DNA from: Limnohabitans sp. MORI2
GTDB taxonomy: Bacteria; Pseudomonadota; Gammaproteobacteria; Burkholderiales; Burkholderiaceae_C
Assembly: GCF_027925025.1 (NCBI RefSeq)
Contig: NZ_AP027058.1
Location: forward strand, 2,108,001 to 2,172,000
Length of the DNA: 64,000 nucleotides
Direction: 5' to 3'
Below are positions 52,150 to 61,078 of the stretch, in pieces. The position numbers were made by a program, and so were the translations under genes. Positions within the stretch are counted from its first letter, which is position 1, and the number at the start of each line of letters is the position of its first letter. Under the pieces are notes generated by a model. It worked only from the letters and a program-made list of their open reading frames with translations, was not told where the DNA came from and did not search any database.

Positions 52150-53910
52150 ATGTCCTCCCTCGAACTCACCCTCTTGTATTTGTGCGCTGCTGTGGTCAGC
52201 GTGGTGGGTTGTCGACTGTTGCATTTGCCGGCCATGCTGGGCTATTTGTTTGCAGGCGTGGTGATTGGCCCCAACGCCTTGGCGCTGGCCAACGATTCGG
52301 TGGCGGTCGAGCACTTGGCCGAATTTGGTGTGGTGTTTTTGATGTTCGTCATCGGCTTGGAATTCAACCTACCCAAACTCATGCGCATGCGCAAACTGGT
52401 GTTTGGTTTGGGGTTGGGCCAAGTGGTGTTCACGCTGGTGGGTGCGTTTTTATTTAACTTAGCGGTCGGCTTTGCACTCAAAGAGCTAGGCTATATCTGG
52501 CGCTTGAGCTGGCAAGCCTCTATTGCATTGGGCAGTGCCTTGGCCATGTCAAGCACGGCCATTGTGGTCAAGCTCATGTCCGATCGCGTTGAGCTGGAAT
52601 CACCACATGGCCAGCGCGTGATGGGCGTGTTGTTGTTTCAAGATTTGGCCGTCGTGCCATTGTTGGTGCTAATTCCCGCACTGGCTGACATGGGTGAACA
52701 CAATATTTGGCGCGTGCTGTCGATTGCCATGCTCAAAGCCACCGTGTTGGTGGGCTTGTTGCTGTGGGGTGGCCAGCGTGTGATGCGCGCTTGGCTGCAC
52801 ATCGTGTCGCGCCGCAAGAGCGATGAGTTGTTCATGCTCAACCTCTTGTTCATGACGCTGGGCTTGGCATGGCTGACCGAACTCGCAGGTTTGTCTCTGG
52901 CCATGGGCGCGTTCTTGGCAGGCATGTTGATTGCCGAGACCGATTTCAAACACAAGGTGGAAGCCGACATTCGCCCTTTCCACGATGTGTTGCTGGGCTT
53001 GTTCTTCATCACCATCGGCATGAAGCTCGACTGGGAAGTGTTGATCGACAGCTGGGGTTGGGTGCTGTTGCTGTCGCTCGTGCCTTTGTTTCTCAAAGCG
53101 GCTTTGGTATTCATCTTGGCTCGCCTCACCGGCGCACCTGCCGGTGTAAGCCTGCGTACAGCCCTGTACCTCGCACAAGCGGGTGAATTCGGTTTTGTGT
53201 TGTTGTCACTCGGTGTCCAAAACTCGCTCATCCCCGCAGCGTGGATGAGCCCCATATTGGCGTCGATGGTGTTGTCGATGATTGCTACACCGTTCTTGGT
53301 GATGAACGCCGATCGCATCGTCAACCGACTCATCAGCAACGACTGGTTGCTGCAGTCGCTCGCCCTCACCGGCATGGCCCAACGCACACTCAAGATTGAG
53401 CACCATGTCATCGTGTGCGGCTACGGCCGAAGCGGCCACAACTTGGCCGATTTGCTGACACTCGAAAATATTCCCTACGTGGCCCTCGACTCTGACCCAG
53501 AAAAAGTACAAATGGGACGTGACCACGGCCACCATGTGGAGCTCGGTGACGCCACCCGTTTCTCAAGCCTCATGTCTGCTGGCTTGGTGCGCGCCTCTGC
53601 CGTGGCCGTGACCTACCCCGATTTACCTTCTGCTTTGAAAGTGTTGGCTTGGGTCAAAGAACACGCGCCGCATGTACCCGTGATCGTGCGCACGCACGAC
53701 GATGAACACCTCGAAGACTTGCGCGCCGCAGGCGCGGCCGAAGTGGTGCCTGAAGTGATTGAAGGCAGCCTCATGCTCGCCAGCCAAACCTTGGCGCATA
53801 TTGGCATTCCTTTGAAGCGCGTGATTCGTTTGGTGCAAGGCCAGCGTATGACGCGCTATGCGCTGATGCGCGATGTGCTCAAGCACAAGTTTGAAACGCC
53901 AGAGGACTGA
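52150..53910 (+). CDS. CPA2-family cation:proton antiporter with TrkA-N domain (KefB-like)
   Basis: This 586-residue membrane protein has about twelve helices (residues 1-385), with the Na/H exchanger signature LPAMLGYLFAGVVIGPNAL and GLSLAMGAFLAGMLIAETDF. A cytoplasmic RCK/TrkA-N NAD-binding domain (about 418-535) follows: HVIVCGYGRSGHNLADLL and VALDSDPEKVQMGRDHG. Proteins of this layout move K+ or Na+ against protons and are gated by ligands at the RCK domain. No KefF/KefG-like partner is adjacent. The GGGG ribosome site lies unusually close, 2 bp before the ATG. Confidence 0.92.
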   Translation: MSSLELTLLYLCAAVVSVVGCRLLHLPAMLGYLFAGVVIGPNALALANDSVAVEHLAEFGVVFLMFVIGLEFNLPKLMRMRKLVFGLGLGQVVFTLVGAFLFNLAVGFALKELGYIWRLSWQASIALGSALAMSSTAIVVKLMSDRVELESPHGQRVMGVLLFQDLAVVPLLVLIPALADMGEHNIWRVLSIAMLKATVLVGLLLWGGQRVMRAWLHIVSRRKSDELFMLNLLFMTLGLAWLTELAGLSLAMGAFLAGMLIAETDFKHKVEADIRPFHDVLLGLFFITIGMKLDWEVLIDSWGWVLLLSLVPLFLKAALVFILARLTGAPAGVSLRTALYLAQAGEFGFVLLSLGVQNSLIPAAWMSPILASMVLSMIATPFLVMNADRIVNRLISNDWLLQSLALTGMAQRTLKIEHHVIVCGYGRSGHNLADLLTLENIPYVALDSDPEKVQMGRDHGHHVELGDATRFSSLMSAGLVRASAVAVTYPDLPSALKVLAWVKEHAPHVPVIVRTHDDEHLEDLRAAGAAEVVPEVIEGSLMLASQTLAHIGIPLKRVIRLVQGQRMTRYALMRDVLKHKFETPED

Positions 53911-53911
53911 A

Positions 53912-53930
53912 GCATCGCGTCACGCGATGC
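53912..53930. terminator. Convergent hairpin after the antiporter gene
   Basis: GCATCGCG and CGCGATGC form a perfect 8-bp stem with a TCA loop, starting 2 bp after the antiporter stop and ending 5 bp before the converging gene's stop. There is no T-run on either strand. It probably protects or ends both transcripts. Confidence 0.5.
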
Positions 53931-53934
53931 AAGC

Positions 53935-54345
53935 TCACCGAGGCTCGGTCTGCAAATAACGACACCAGGCACTCACCAACTCACGCACGGGCTGCATGGG
54001 CAAACGCCCCTCTGGCAAATTCCACCAAGCTGTGTCATCGGGCCCCACATGACTGAAGTTGAATTGCAAACCATGGGGATGCACATCCACATTGAACGCG
54101 TCGCCATCTAGCGCCCAATGTGTACGCTGACCTGATGCCACTTGCGCCAACACATCCAGCACGTTTTGACACTGTTCAACCGTGTTCACGTCGCTGGTGA
54201 GCCACGCACACACAAAGCGATTCAGCGGATGCTCTGCATCGATTTCGCCACCATCGCCCACCCACTCACAGACGGGATAGTGCACGGCTTGCGCATCACT
54301 GCCAGGTAGTGGCGCTTGTTCTTGCATGAAACAGCGAAGCGGCAT
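53935..54345 (-). CDS. Small acidic protein downstream of the EndoU nuclease (possible immunity protein)
   Basis: This 136-residue protein has no signal peptide, no lysine, about 18 acidic residues and only seven arginines, so it is strongly acidic. It has NRFVCAWLTSDVNTVEQCQN, HWALDGDAFNVDVHPHGLQF and AWWNLPEGRLPMQPVRELVS. It faintly recalls the YacL/UPF0231 layout (a WxLDGxxxxV strand pair), but I cannot confirm that. It starts 3 bp after the stop of the EndoU nuclease on the same strand, so it must be co-expressed with it. A cytoplasmic antidote to the nuclease is a reasonable but untested idea. Confidence 0.6.
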   Translation of the reverse strand: MPLRCFMQEQAPLPGSDAQAVHYPVCEWVGDGGEIDAEHPLNRFVCAWLTSDVNTVEQCQNVLDVLAQVASGQRTHWALDGDAFNVDVHPHGLQFNFSHVGPDDTAWWNLPEGRLPMQPVRELVSAWCRYLQTEPR

Positions 54346-54348
54346 AGC

Positions 54349-54960
54349 TCAATGACGATTGCTGTAAACGGGGTAAGCCGTGACGCGGGGTTCTAGGTAG
54401 CCCTCGACGCGCACACCACTGGGTGTGAGCGCACTCCACTTGTCACCACGAACCGTTTTGGTAGGGCTGAACCACGCGGCGTTGACCTCGCTTACCACTT
54501 GCTCTGCCGTCCAGTCTTTGGGGAACATGGTGTTAGGCATAGGGTTGCCATTGCGGTCGGTCTTGGTGATCCACTGGCCTGGATGCTGCGGATCGACCAT
54601 TTGTACTTGGGCGCGGTACACCCCTGAAGCATCGGGGGCTGATGCTGTGCCTTCAATCACACGAACATCGCCGTTGAGCAACGTGTGGCCACCCGTAGGC
54701 TCGCCCGTGTGACGTTTGTAATCTGCGCCGATGATGTGTTTGAAATCAATGGGGGAATGGCTGGCGGGCAGCGTCGCCTTAGCAGACTTGGCAACCTCAA
54801 CCACACGTTCATCTTGCGATTCAACGTCTTTGGCTGCTGCCACCTTCTTGCTCTGTTCATGCGCCACTGCAGGCGTGGGGCTATGCGGCGCTTGGTATGA
54901 AAAGAAAGCCGACAGCGCGACGATCACCAAAGCCAATGCCATACGAATCACGTTACTCAC
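54349..54960 (-). CDS. EndoU-domain nuclease with N-terminal signal anchor
   Basis: This 203-residue protein has an N-terminal hydrophobic segment (MALALVIVALSAFFSY), so it is exported or membrane-tethered, then a polar linker (30-68). The C-terminal 130 residues match the bacterial EndoU RNase fold: H75 in FKHIIG, H92 in GGHTLLNGD, GVYRAQVQM, TMFPKDWTAEQVVSEVN, GVRVEGYLEPR and the closing T194-A-Y196 of TAYPV. Characterised members use two His and a Lys and cut tRNA as contact-dependent toxins. The Lys is uncertain here (K133 is a candidate). Start GTG 54960 overlaps the ggt stop by 8 bp; an ATG at 54942 is the alternative. Confidence 0.78.
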   Translation of the reverse strand: MSNVIRMALALVIVALSAFFSYQAPHSPTPAVAHEQSKKVAAAKDVESQDERVVEVAKSAKATLPASHSPIDFKHIIGADYKRHTGEPTGGHTLLNGDVRVIEGTASAPDASGVYRAQVQMVDPQHPGQWITKTDRNGNPMPNTMFPKDWTAEQVVSEVNAAWFSPTKTVRGDKWSALTPSGVRVEGYLEPRVTAYPVYSNRH

Positions 54961-56794
54961 CCATCACCTCACCTTCACGTCTAGGGTCTGCACCGCTCAC
55001 CCACACGTTTTTGCCATTCTTGTTTTGTTTGACCACGGCTTGCAGTCCGCTGGTCAAGGCTTGCTCACGCACCTCATGGCCGCGCTCGCGCAAGGCCGCA
55101 AGGGTAGCAGGTGCAAAGCGCCCCCCTTCCAACACCATGGGCCCACCCACGCTGCCAAAGTTAGGCAATGCAATGGCTTGTTGTGGACTCAGACCCCAGT
55201 TCAACACACCATACAAAGTTTTGGCCGTGAAGTGGATGATCATGGCACCGCCCGGACTACCCAGACTCGCCACCAATTCGCCTGTGGCCTTGTCAAACAC
55301 CAACAAAGGAGACATCGACGAGCGTGGGCGCTTGTTGGGTTGCACTCGGTTGGCGACCACACGCCCCTGCGCATCACGCGGCACAAAGCTGAAATCGGTG
55401 AGCTCGTTGTTGAGCAAAAAGCCTTTGACCATTTGACGTGAACCAAATGCATCTTCAATCGTGGTGGTCATGGCCAGCGCGTTGCCCTGCGCGTCCACGA
55501 TGCTGATGTGCGAGGTGCCGTACTCTGGCTGATCAAGCATGGGCGCAAAGCTGCTGCGCTGCCCACGCACAGGCACGCTGGGCAAGGCTTGCGGCATAGC
55601 AGTGGGTCGAATGAGCTTGGCTCGCTCACGCACATAGGCAGGCGCCAACAAACTTTGCCACTCGCCACTGGGGGGCGGCACAAAATCAGGGTCAGCCACA
55701 TAGTGCGCACGGTCGGCAAACGCAAGGCGCGAGGCTTCGGCATACAAATGCAGCCAGCGCGGGTCAGGTGTGCCATCCACCGCTTCACGGGGTGAGGACA
55801 TCATGGAAGCGGGCGTGTGCTGCAACATGCCCAAGATTTGACCGATCGCCATCACGCCCGAGCTCGGTGGCGGGAAGCCACAGATGCGATACACACGCGC
55901 ATGCGCAGGATGGTCAAAACACAAGGGGATGCGTTCTTTGGCTTGGTAGTTGGCCAAGTCACTCAGCGTCATGCGCCCTGGGTTGCTGGCGTGTTGTTGC
56001 ACTTTGCGCACCATGGCCTCCGCCACTTCGCCGCTGTAAAACGCTTGAACACCTTCGGTGGCTATGCGTTGCAGCACGACAGCCAACTCTGGGTTACGCA
56101 ACAGATGCCCCACAGGATGTGGCTCACCATTCGCTTGGTAAAAGTAAGCGCGCGCTGATGCATCTAAACGCAAATACGCATCGGCCTTGAGTTGTGCATG
56201 CAAACGCGGACTGATGGCAAAACCTTGTGTGGCTAAGCGAATGGCAGGCTCAAACAACCGAGCCCACGGCAACTTGCCATGCTGCGCATGCGCTTGCGCC
56301 AACATGCGCAGCACACCAGGTGTACCCACCGCACGCCCCCCGACAACCGCAGCATGAAATGCCAGCGGTTTGCCATCGGGCCCAAGCAATAAATCTTCTG
56401 TGGCCGCTGCAGGGGCTGTTTCTCGGCCGTCGAAGGCTTGCACATGGGCACCTGCGCTGTGCAACAAAAATGCGCCGCCCCCAAGGCCACTTGATTGGGG
56501 TTCGACCAACCCCAAGACCATTTGTACCGCGATGGCGGCATCGACAGCAGAGCCACCCGCCTTGAGCACATCAAACCCAGCTTGCGTGGCCAGAGGGTTG
56601 GCAGCGGCCACCGCAAACTGCGTGGTCACCACATCAGCTTTGCGGTTGAAGCCAGTGGCAATTTCGGGTTGCAGTGGCGTGCTGTTATGAGGTGGTGTAG
56701 TGCAAGCACTTAGCCACAGCAACAACGCAATGGGCCAGATGCGCCTGCGCAGCGTCTTACCCTGCCATGCACGACGAACGCGCGCGTCGGTCAT
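54953..56794 (-). CDS. ggt: Gamma-glutamyltransferase, lipoprotein form
   Basis: This 613-residue N-terminal-nucleophile hydrolase cleaves glutathione and other gamma-glutamyl peptides. The signal peptide ends in a lipobox (LLWLSAC, Cys31), so it should be lipid-anchored. The large-subunit region has QAGFDVLKAGGSAVDAAIAV and SSGLGGGAFLL. Autocleavage is predicted before T427 in EYGTSHISIVD, and the small subunit has FGSRQMVKGFLLNNELTDFS and SLGSPGGAMIIHF. Length is normal for the family. Its end overlaps the EndoU gene by 8 bp, and its start overlaps the DUF3422 stop by 4 bp, making a four-gene operon. Confidence 0.95.
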   Translation of the reverse strand: MTDARVRRAWQGKTLRRRIWPIALLLWLSACTTPPHNSTPLQPEIATGFNRKADVVTTQFAVAAANPLATQAGFDVLKAGGSAVDAAIAVQMVLGLVEPQSSGLGGGAFLLHSAGAHVQAFDGRETAPAAATEDLLLGPDGKPLAFHAAVVGGRAVGTPGVLRMLAQAHAQHGKLPWARLFEPAIRLATQGFAISPRLHAQLKADAYLRLDASARAYFYQANGEPHPVGHLLRNPELAVVLQRIATEGVQAFYSGEVAEAMVRKVQQHASNPGRMTLSDLANYQAKERIPLCFDHPAHARVYRICGFPPPSSGVMAIGQILGMLQHTPASMMSSPREAVDGTPDPRWLHLYAEASRLAFADRAHYVADPDFVPPPSGEWQSLLAPAYVRERAKLIRPTAMPQALPSVPVRGQRSSFAPMLDQPEYGTSHISIVDAQGNALAMTTTIEDAFGSRQMVKGFLLNNELTDFSFVPRDAQGRVVANRVQPNKRPRSSMSPLLVFDKATGELVASLGSPGGAMIIHFTAKTLYGVLNWGLSPQQAIALPNFGSVGGPMVLEGGRFAPATLAALRERGHEVREQALTSGLQAVVKQNKNGKNVWVSGADPRREGEVMGE

Positions 56795-58065
56795 TTTTTA
56801 AACACTTTGTTGTGCAGGCGTCGCATCGACAACCACACGAGCAAGCCCACAAACGGCAAAGCACACGCTGCCGTGAGATCAGGCGAAAACGGCCAACCCA
56901 CTTTCTCAGCACCTTTGGCTAAGTAGCTGACCAGGCCAGTGAAGTAATACGTGATGGCTGCTACCGACAACCCCTCCACCGTAGATTGCAACTTGAGCTG
57001 CACGTCTTGGCGCTGGTTCATGGTGGTGAGTAAGGCTTGGCTGCTTTGTTGCTGCTCATAGTCCACCCGCGTGCGCAACAAGTTGCTCATGCGCGAGACA
57101 CGTTCAGACAAGGCGTTTTGACGACGCGCTGCCCAGTCGCATGTGCTGCGTGCGGGCGACAAACGGCGCTCCATGAACTCCGCGATGGTTTGCATGCCGG
57201 GCATGCGCGATTCAGCAATGTCACGGATGCGGCGATCGACCAACTCAAAGTACGCTCGTGTGGCTGAAAAGCGTGAATGCGTGCTGGCGTATTGCCCTTC
57301 CACTTCACCCGCCAAGCGCGTGAGGCGATCCAACAACACCGCTTCATCGGCGCTGCTGGCATGGCGAATGGCATTGGCCAATGCAGCAAACTCACGTTCG
57401 GCATCGGCTAACGCATGCGACGCTTGGCGCGCGGCAGGTACACCCAACAAGCCCGCCATGCGGTAGGTTTCGATCTCAAGCAGTTGTTGCACCAAACTGC
57501 CTTGACGACGCGGCGTGAGCGACCCCGTCAACAACACAATGCGCGAATAGCCATCGGGGTGCAATTGAAAATCGGTGTACACCTCGCCATGGCCTTCAGC
57601 CACCGTGGAGGCCACCAGCGTATCTTCACGCAACACCTTGGGCATGTCTTGATGAATATCCGTCGTGGAAGACGGCAACAGCCACACATGTAAACGCGCC
57701 AAACATTCGCCTGGCAACTGCGTGAGCCATTTTTGAGGCACAGCTTGAATGGCTGTCATCGGCTCGCCATGTGCAAACACATCTGCACTCACAGGGCGCA
57801 TGAAAGTCCATGACACGAACTCGGTATGCAGCTCCCAACGCAAACGAAACGAGCCCAAGTCCATGCGCACATGGTTGGTGTGGGTGTCGGGCGCGGGCAG
57901 GTGGTGATCATGCAGCAGCTGCGTCAAATGATCGCGACTGGCTTGTGCGCTGGGACGATCGACCCACATGACCACCCGCGAAATCACCTGCGGCGCTTGC
58001 ATAGGCTCTGGCGGTCGTGCGTGCACTTCGTTGTGCAAGGCCAGTCGTTGGGGATGGTCGATCAT
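56791..58065 (-). CDS. DUF3422 family membrane-anchored protein
   Basis: This 424-residue protein has the DUF3422 N-terminus HPQRLALHNEVHARPPEPM. A long soluble region with helical, coiled-coil-like stretches follows (DAEREFAALANAIRHA, VSRMSNLLRTRVDYEQQQSS). Two C-terminal helices (SVAAITYYFTGLVSYLA and ACALPFVGLLVWLSM) are preceded by LLTTMNQRQDVQLKLQSTVE, a layout that recalls CorA-type channels. Its function is unknown. I chose the ATG at 58065; the longer frame has no similarity. It is the first gene of the ggt operon; its stop overlaps the ggt start by 4 bp. Confidence 0.85.
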   Translation of the reverse strand: MIDHPQRLALHNEVHARPPEPMQAPQVISRVVMWVDRPSAQASRDHLTQLLHDHHLPAPDTHTNHVRMDLGSFRLRWELHTEFVSWTFMRPVSADVFAHGEPMTAIQAVPQKWLTQLPGECLARLHVWLLPSSTTDIHQDMPKVLREDTLVASTVAEGHGEVYTDFQLHPDGYSRIVLLTGSLTPRRQGSLVQQLLEIETYRMAGLLGVPAARQASHALADAEREFAALANAIRHASSADEAVLLDRLTRLAGEVEGQYASTHSRFSATRAYFELVDRRIRDIAESRMPGMQTIAEFMERRLSPARSTCDWAARRQNALSERVSRMSNLLRTRVDYEQQQSSQALLTTMNQRQDVQLKLQSTVEGLSVAAITYYFTGLVSYLAKGAEKVGWPFSPDLTAACALPFVGLLVWLSMRRLHNKVFKK

Positions 58066-58116
58066 CGTGGTCTTTCTGAGAAAACGGATGCAAGCCTCAA
58101 TATAAGCGAAGCCGAA

Positions 58117-58144
58117 TGAAAAACGGCACCCGAAGGTGCCGTTT
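58117..58144 (-). terminator. Intrinsic terminator after tctA
   Basis: A perfect 10-bp stem (AAACGGCACC/GGTGCCGTTT) with a CGAA loop is followed on the minus strand by TTTTTC-like sequence. It lies 25 bp downstream of the tctA stop and 52 bp before the DUF3422 start. Its core matches the terminator at 37351-37366 base for base. Confidence 0.75.
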
Positions 58145-58168
58145 GAGGTTGAAACAGTTTGAACTGAA

Positions 58169-59680
58169 TCAATCTTCCACGAAGGCTTCTTCGCGTTTGG
58201 ACTTGATGGATGGCAACAGCACAATCACCAAAAGCATCGCAGCAGCAGCCAACAAGCCAGCCGACAAAGGACGTGTACCAAACACAGACCAGTCACCACG
58301 TGAGAGCAACAGCGCACGACGCAGGTTTTCTTCCATCATCGGGCCCAAGATGAAACCCAACAGCAAGGGGGCAGGCTCCACACCCAACTTCATGAAGATG
58401 TAACCGATCAAACCAAAACCAGCCACCATCCAAATGTCGAAGGTGTTGTTGTTGGTCGAGTACACACCAATCGCGCAGAACAGCACGATGGCGGGGAACA
58501 AGAAGCGGTAAGGCACAGACAACAACTTGATCCACATGCCGATCAATGGCAAGTTCAAGATCACGAGCATCAAGTTACCAATCCACATGGAGGCAATCAG
58601 ACCCCAGAACAACTCGGGGTTGCTGGTCATCACCTGTGGGCCGGGTTGGATGTTGTGAATGGTCATCGCACCCACCATCAAAGCCATCACGGCGTTGGGT
58701 GGAATACCCAAGGTGAGCAAGGGGATGAACGAGGTTTGTGCACCCGCGTTGTTCGCAGCTTCAGGCGCTGCCACACCACGGATGTTGCCTTGACCGAATG
58801 GGACTTCACCCTCACGCAACGAGGTTTTCTTCTCGATGGTGTAAGCCGCAAACGCTGCCAGCAACGCACCACCACCAGGCAACACACCCAGCAGAGAACC
58901 GAGCGAGGTACCGCGAATCACGGCAGGCATCATGTTCTTGAAGTCTTCCTTGGTGGGGAACAAGCCTTCCACCTTGGCTGTAAAGACTTCGCGGTCCTCT
59001 TCGGGTTGCGACAAGTTCGAAATGATCTCGCCGTAACCGAACACACCCATCGCCACCACCACGAAGCCCACACCGTCGGTGAGTTCGGGGATGTCAAAAC
59101 TGAAACGTGCGACACCAGAGTTCACGTCGGTACCGATCAAGCCCATCAAGAGGCCCAACACGATCATGGCAATCGCTTTGAGCAAGGAGCCCGAAGCCAA
59201 CACCACCGCGCCAACCAAGCCCAAAATCATGAGTGAGAAATATTCGGCAGGGCCAAACTTGAATGCGAGTTCAGTCAAAGGAGGCGCGAAGGCCGCCAAG
59301 ATCAAGGTACCCACAGAACCGGCGAAGAACGAACCCAAACCAGCAGCCGCCAAAGCGGGGCCTGCACGGCCTTTGCGAGCCATTTGGTAGCCGTCGATGG
59401 TGGTCACCACCGAAGACGATTCACCAGGCAAGTTCACCAAAATCGCAGTGGTTGAACCACCGTATTGAGCGCCGTAGTAAATACCGGCCAACATGATCAG
59501 CGCCGACACAGGTGGCAGCGCATAGGTGGCGGGCAACAACATGGCGATGGTCGCCACAGGGCCAATGCCTGGCAACACGCCAATGAGCGTGCCCAAGATA
59601 CAACCGACCAAGGCGTACATGAGGTTGATGGGCGTGAACGCCACACCAAAACCCAGAGAGAGGTTTGCAATCAAATCCAT
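58169..59680 (-). CDS. tctA: Tripartite tricarboxylate transporter large permease (TctA)
   Basis: This 503-residue inner-membrane protein has about twelve helices. The TctA landmarks are MYALVGCILGTLIGVLPGIG, PATYALPPVSALIMLAGIYY, the loop GAQYGGSTTAILVNLPGESS, and a second GxxPGxxA-type loop (RGTSLGSLLGVLPGGGALLA). It carries the transport path of the TTT secondary transporter and works with TctB and a periplasmic Bug/TctC receptor. tctB lies 17 bp upstream. No receptor gene is adjacent; two Bug genes are at 19.6 and 22.6 kb. A strong terminator follows. Confidence 0.95.
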   Translation of the reverse strand: MDLIANLSLGFGVAFTPINLMYALVGCILGTLIGVLPGIGPVATIAMLLPATYALPPVSALIMLAGIYYGAQYGGSTTAILVNLPGESSSVVTTIDGYQMARKGRAGPALAAAGLGSFFAGSVGTLILAAFAPPLTELAFKFGPAEYFSLMILGLVGAVVLASGSLLKAIAMIVLGLLMGLIGTDVNSGVARFSFDIPELTDGVGFVVVAMGVFGYGEIISNLSQPEEDREVFTAKVEGLFPTKEDFKNMMPAVIRGTSLGSLLGVLPGGGALLAAFAAYTIEKKTSLREGEVPFGQGNIRGVAAPEAANNAGAQTSFIPLLTLGIPPNAVMALMVGAMTIHNIQPGPQVMTSNPELFWGLIASMWIGNLMLVILNLPLIGMWIKLLSVPYRFLFPAIVLFCAIGVYSTNNNTFDIWMVAGFGLIGYIFMKLGVEPAPLLLGFILGPMMEENLRRALLLSRGDWSVFGTRPLSAGLLAAAAMLLVIVLLPSIKSKREEAFVED

Positions 59681-59697
59681 TTTTTAGTTCTCCCGGC

Positions 59698-60183
59698 TTA
59701 GCCAGCAATAAAGGTGGGCCACACAGGCATTTGCAACTTCAGCAGCAAGATGAACGCCACATAGCTACCCACCGACAAGATCGTGGCCAAGATGAGCACG
59801 TCTTTGAGGACAAAGGTTTCACCGGCTTTGCTGGCAATCAGCACCAAGGCGTAAATCGCAGCAATCAAGCCCATGGGTGGAATGCCAAAGCTGGGCAAAC
59901 CCGCCAACAAAATGCCAAACACCACGTTGGCACCCAAGATGAAGATGATGGGCTTCCAGGCAAACTTGCCGATGGGTTCGCCATCTTCGGTGTGCTCGAC
60001 CAAAGAATAGAACGTGATGAACGCGCCCAACACGGCCAAGAAAATACCGAGCAACATGGGGAAGTAACCAGGGCCCATGCGAGCACCGGTCCCGATGGTG
60101 TAGTTGGTTGCACCCCATGCGAAACCACCGCCGACCAATGTGAACATCAGGCCGGAGAAAAAGTCTTTTTGACTTTTGATCAT
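59698..60183 (-). CDS. tctB: Tripartite tricarboxylate transporter small permease (TctB)
   Basis: This 161-residue membrane protein has four helices (FFSGLMFTLVGGGFAWGATN, PMLLGIFLAVLGAFITFYSL, IIFILGANVVFGILLAGLPS, ILATILSVGSYVAFILLLKL) and the TctB motif YTIGTGARMGPGYFP. I chose the ATG at 60183, preceded by GAGGAGATC, a strong ribosome site; the frame opens 24 bases further upstream. It forms the membrane complex with TctA. The 116-bp region upstream carries the likely promoter, but I could not pick clear hexamers. Confidence 0.93.
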   Translation of the reverse strand: MIKSQKDFFSGLMFTLVGGGFAWGATNYTIGTGARMGPGYFPMLLGIFLAVLGAFITFYSLVEHTEDGEPIGKFAWKPIIFILGANVVFGILLAGLPSFGIPPMGLIAAIYALVLIASKAGETFVLKDVLILATILSVGSYVAFILLLKLQMPVWPTFIAG

Positions 60184-60299
60184 TTGATCTCCTCTATCCA
60201 ATAGCAAATATGCGCTGAATTATGGAGGTCTGCCTTGGTGCGGTTCGATGTGGGTTACACCTATTTTGAGTAATGCAGATATCAGGGGTAAACCCTAAA

Positions 60300-61061
60300 T
60301 CACACCTCTTTCAAAGGCTTGAACACGCGCAACCACTTGGTCGCCGGCAAGGGCCAGCGCGCTTGAATCGCTTCAGCACGCGCCATGAGCTCGGCACGCT
60401 TGGGGTGCGTCGGCGTGCGCTGCGCCAGCACCACGGTATTGCCCTCACGTGTGGGCTTGAAGGCCCACAAGGCATCGGCCCCAAACGCGGCCGCCATCTT
60501 CTCCACGCTTTGCGCAAAGCTAGAGCTGCGGCCAAACAGGTTGACTGTCATGAAGCCATCGTCGGTCAACAGTTGTCGGCAATGACCATAAAACTCAGCG
60601 CTGTCGAGCACGGGGGATGCAGCTTCGTGGTCATACAAGTCGACTTGTAACGCGTCAATCTGGCCGCGCCAATGGTCATGCTTGGCCACCTCGGCCGCGT
60701 CACCCAACACCACTTGCAGCTTGGCGCTGTCGGCAGGCAGCTTGAACCACAGACGACAAGCCGCCACCACTTGCGGGTTGAGTTCAATGGCCGTGGTTTT
60801 CATGCGCAGGTGCTTGAAACAAAACTTGGTCAGTGCTGCCGCACCCAAACCGAGCTGCATGGCGTGGAGCTTGCCCACCTTGTCAGGGTCGACGAACAAG
60901 AGCCACGCCATCATGCGTTGCACGTATTCCAGATCGATGTCAAAAGGTTTTTCAATGTTCATCGAACCTTGCACCCAGGGTGTGCCGAGGTGCAGGTAGC
61001 GGGTGTCGCCATAGTCAGAGAAATTGACTTCTGGAAGTTGGATTTTTTTCTTGGTTGCCAT
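60300..61061 (-). CDS. Spermidine-synthase-like methyltransferase-fold protein
   Basis: This 253-residue protein has a spermidine/spermine synthase-type Rossmann core: MNIEKPFDIDLEYVQRMMAW, the nucleotide loop AMQLGLGAAALTKFCFK, AIELNPQVVAACRLWFKLP, and the acidic segment IDALQVDLYDHEAASPV. The GGGDG-type loop of true spermidine synthases reads GLGAAAL here, so polyamine synthesis should not be assumed. I chose the ATG at 61061 (MATKKKIQLPE). It lies 17 bp downstream of recJ on the same strand, probably in the same transcript. Confidence 0.82.
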   Translation of the reverse strand: MATKKKIQLPEVNFSDYGDTRYLHLGTPWVQGSMNIEKPFDIDLEYVQRMMAWLLFVDPDKVGKLHAMQLGLGAAALTKFCFKHLRMKTTAIELNPQVVAACRLWFKLPADSAKLQVVLGDAAEVAKHDHWRGQIDALQVDLYDHEAASPVLDSAEFYGHCRQLLTDDGFMTVNLFGRSSSFAQSVEKMAAAFGADALWAFKPTREGNTVVLAQRTPTHPKRAELMARAEAIQARWPLPATKWLRVFKPLKEV

Positions 61062-61078
61062 TGCGTTGCTTATGTTTT

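Noticed and set aside
60300..61061. True spermidine synthase (speE)
   Set aside because: The aminopropyltransferase nucleotide loop is altered and no speD or other polyamine gene is nearby, so only the fold is claimed.
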